Assembly (NCBI GenBank): GCA_009746045.1
Contig: RPFO01000310.1
Span: forward strand, 4,632,317 to 4,696,316
DNA: 64,000 bases
Direction of reading: 5' to 3'
Source: Mesostigma viride
Lineage: Eukaryota; Streptophyta; Mesostigmatophyceae; Mesostigmatales; Mesostigmataceae
Position numbers and translations under genes: made by a program. Numbering within the stretch: position 1 is the first letter of the stretch; every line of letters begins with the position of its first letter. This document shows, piece by piece, positions 50,820 through 64,000 of the stretch. The notes beneath the pieces were generated by a model, which was given only the letters and a program-made list of their open reading frames with translations, made no database searches and was not told where the DNA came from.

Positions 50820-52540
50820 GGTTGGCGGCACAAACCAACAAGACCAGCTCGGCCTACTATCTGGCCGCTTGGTAGCGCCAAGCTCGGTCGACCATGGCGA
50901 GCGCGTTGCCGCAAGCGCAATATACATAACCCGCGAGCGAGCGGGCTAGTGAGCTCAGCGCTGTACGCAGCGGTGCGAGTTGTACTGGCCACCGCTGTCG
51001 AGCTGGCGCTTGCCTGGCGACTGGCGCCAAGTAGCCTCGCCCTGAGAAAGAGCTGGAAGCTCGCTCGTGACGGGCGGCAGATGCCTTCGAGTGTGGCACT
51101 GGCAATTTTGCATGGCAGTTCTTGGGCAGTTGGCAGTAAAAGGCGGGTGCTGGCGGTGGGCGGTGGGAATGAAAAAAAAGTGGGAATGAAAATAAAAGTA
51201 AGCTTGCCAGGACCTTGCGGATAAATGTTACGTGATGAGCACCAACGCATTGGCATGACCTCGACCGCAATTGTTTCCATCGAAAGATAAAATTGATAAT
51301 GACAATTAACTTACTAGTGATTACTTCCCGGGGGCAGACACCATTGACGTATGAATGCATGGTCAAGGCCCGGCGCCGCTAGACGATAATGCCGCCAGCA
51401 TCGATGCAAGTGTAGTAACTAGGTAGAACGGGACGAAAGAAGTTATGAGCATCATGCCTCGGTCGTGCATGTACCACTCATTTCAAGAGACATCCAGCTG
51501 GCGCAGGCCTGAAGTCTGGATTTTCCGGACCGTGGAAGCTCGAGGCTGCCTGTATTTTATCCGCGTTTGTCGACTCGCGACATGGACGTGCATATGGAAT
51601 TAGTGGAAATGGGTAGCATATGCCGTTACCATGGCTGGCGAACGTTCAGGGCAAGACCTAGCCGGTTCAGCTTAAAGCAACGTCACGTGATCAGCTGTGC
51701 AAATTTTCCTAGAGGCCAGCAAGCCGCTGCGATCGCCGGCTCTCTGCCAATCGCCGCTGTACGAAAGGTCATCCAATATGGGTAATGATGAATGCCCTCA
51801 TGCGTGTGAGGATTAAATTCAACTTTATTCTTGTGTGTCTCAGCATCATTATTGCATATGCATATGAATGATAACGACAGGATCTGATAGCTGTTATGTA
51901 TAGTAGTATCCGCATGCCAACTAGCCTTATTCGCCCGGCCGTCATATCACAATAAGCACTGTGTGCCGAATGCTGGACATTTGGGCGAGAGCTCTGTGTC
52001 GGTGATCATGAATACTTGCACGGTGATTACAGTCGGCAATCGTGTGCATATCCTGTCGATCATAACCATTTCGTCCAGGCAGGCAGCAAATAGTAAACCA
52101 GATGCTGCCTATAGTGCTGGTACGCGAAAAAACGCGAAAACTCGAACACCGTTCGAACTCCAACGCGTAGCTCCAACACGGTTCGACTTGCTAAGCTGGC
52201 ATAGATTCCGCGGATACAGCCAGGCAGGTCATACGTCCATGTCATGCATCCATGTTCTCCCGATTTCTGGCCTGCGCTGGTTGGCTCCTTGATACATTTC
52301 GGATGGGCATGGTTGATGCAAATTAGTGATATGTGTTGAAAATATCATGAATACATCCACGACATTGCCCAGCCTCAAGTGCGCATACGTGTGAGACTAC
52401 TCACCCACTCATGACGTGTACTTATCGTCCTGCAAATTATGCAGGAGGTAGTGGCTGAAAACGAGTTGCAAAGGGTCCCTCAGTATGAGGGGGCTTCCGG
52501 CTTCATCCTGCAGGGGAATGGCTATGTCAGCCTTCCCTTG
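50820..52540. other. Intergenic region upstream of the zinc-finger gene
   Basis: It holds the presumed promoter of the minus-strand 4F5/zinc-finger gene and two dispersed-repeat copies (51482-51580 plus strand, 52258-52295 minus strand). Open frames at 50768-51366 on both strands overlap the 5' end of that gene and show no protein-family features. Confidence 0.45.
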
Positions 52541-52544
52541 CTGC

Positions 52545-52590
52545 ATGTAATTAATTAGACTCGTGCTCCCGTTGGGGAGTCACGGAGCTG
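52545..52590 (+). repeat. Short hairpin element, copy H5
   Basis: TTAATTAATTAG followed by CTCGTGCTCCCGTTGGGGAG and TCACGGAGC. It is the hairpin head of the H family without the body. Confidence 0.6.
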
Positions 52591-52959
52591 CATGTACATG
52601 GTGGCTGGGACTCCACCCCGCAGCCAGGATTTGTGAACAATAAAATGCATAACCCTAACAGCGGAGGTCGCATTGCAAAGTTATACCTTGATCACGGCTA
52701 GTGGCAGCAGGCAGCCGCCCCAACGTGTTAACTTCATCACCATGTGATGATGGTGATGATGACCACGATCTTGTTGACTCCTCCCCTGACAGTGGGCAAG
52801 TAAAGGTTTGGGAATGGGAACCCCATGGCTCCACAGTCACCCAACACAACACACTTTGGGACATGCCGGCACCCCAGGCTGTTCATGCTCACAACTGACG
52901 TCAGGTCCATTATTTTACGCCTGGCTCACCAGCCCAGACGCATTATTATGTACACCAGA

Positions 52960-63907
<10,948 letters not shown>

Positions 63908-64000
63908 CTGCGGATGCAAGAGGAGGCGATCAGGGCCAATGAATTGAGACATGGGCTTTATCATCACCCCCATCTGTACAGCCTTGCACGAGCGCTTAGG

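Overview
This window looks like the left end of a nuclear chromosome or contig from a GC-rich, intron-rich eukaryote. A microalga or other protist is likely; I cannot fix the lineage from sequence alone. Reasons: about 3.8 kb of telomere-like heptamer repeats at the very start with the C-rich strand reading inward; five multi-exon genes with GT-AG introns of about 0.2 to 1.5 kb; and only eukaryotic gene families (a Rab geranylgeranyltransferase subunit, a Mi-2/CHD3-type remodeller, a small plant-type zinc-finger protein, a LARGE-like GT49 glycosyltransferase). No operons, Shine-Dalgarno sites or CRISPR arrays are present.

Layout. 1-3786: CCCTATA array, then blocks of related heptamers. 3820-8974 (+): 3' part of a Rab geranylgeranyltransferase alpha-subunit gene whose N-terminal helical-repeat half is missing exactly where the telomeric array begins. 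8975-14238: dispersed repeats and dead non-LTR retrotransposon fragments. 14239-22072 (+): five-exon membrane protein of the FUSC/ALMT type. 22073-28576: intergenic DNA with reverse-transcriptase and ORF1 remnants. 28577-42364 (+): very large chromatin remodeller with three PHD fingers, two chromodomains, an SNF2 ATPase and a long disordered tail. 42365-48870: dense repeat island (hairpin elements, tRNA-derived SINE-like copy, foldback element, three 1.1-1.4 kb tandem units, L1-type ORF1 remnant). 50026-50819 (-): 77-residue 4F5/zinc-finger protein. 52960 to beyond the right edge (-): membrane-anchored GT49 glycosyltransferase whose predicted cytosolic N-terminus carries a WW domain and a PPxY motif; its introns hold very long simple repeats and a TA-flanked MITE.

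I assembled the exon structures by hand from splice sites, reading-phase agreement and protein-family similarity. Internal phases agree across all predicted junctions except one apparent frameshift in a 13-G run of the remodeller gene. The genes are unrelated housekeeping and trafficking functions (vesicle traffic, membrane transport, chromatin, glycosylation) and form no obvious pathway. The unusual points are the telomere-truncated gene, the duplicated PHD cassette, the WW-PPxY-GT49 architecture and the layered repeat families.
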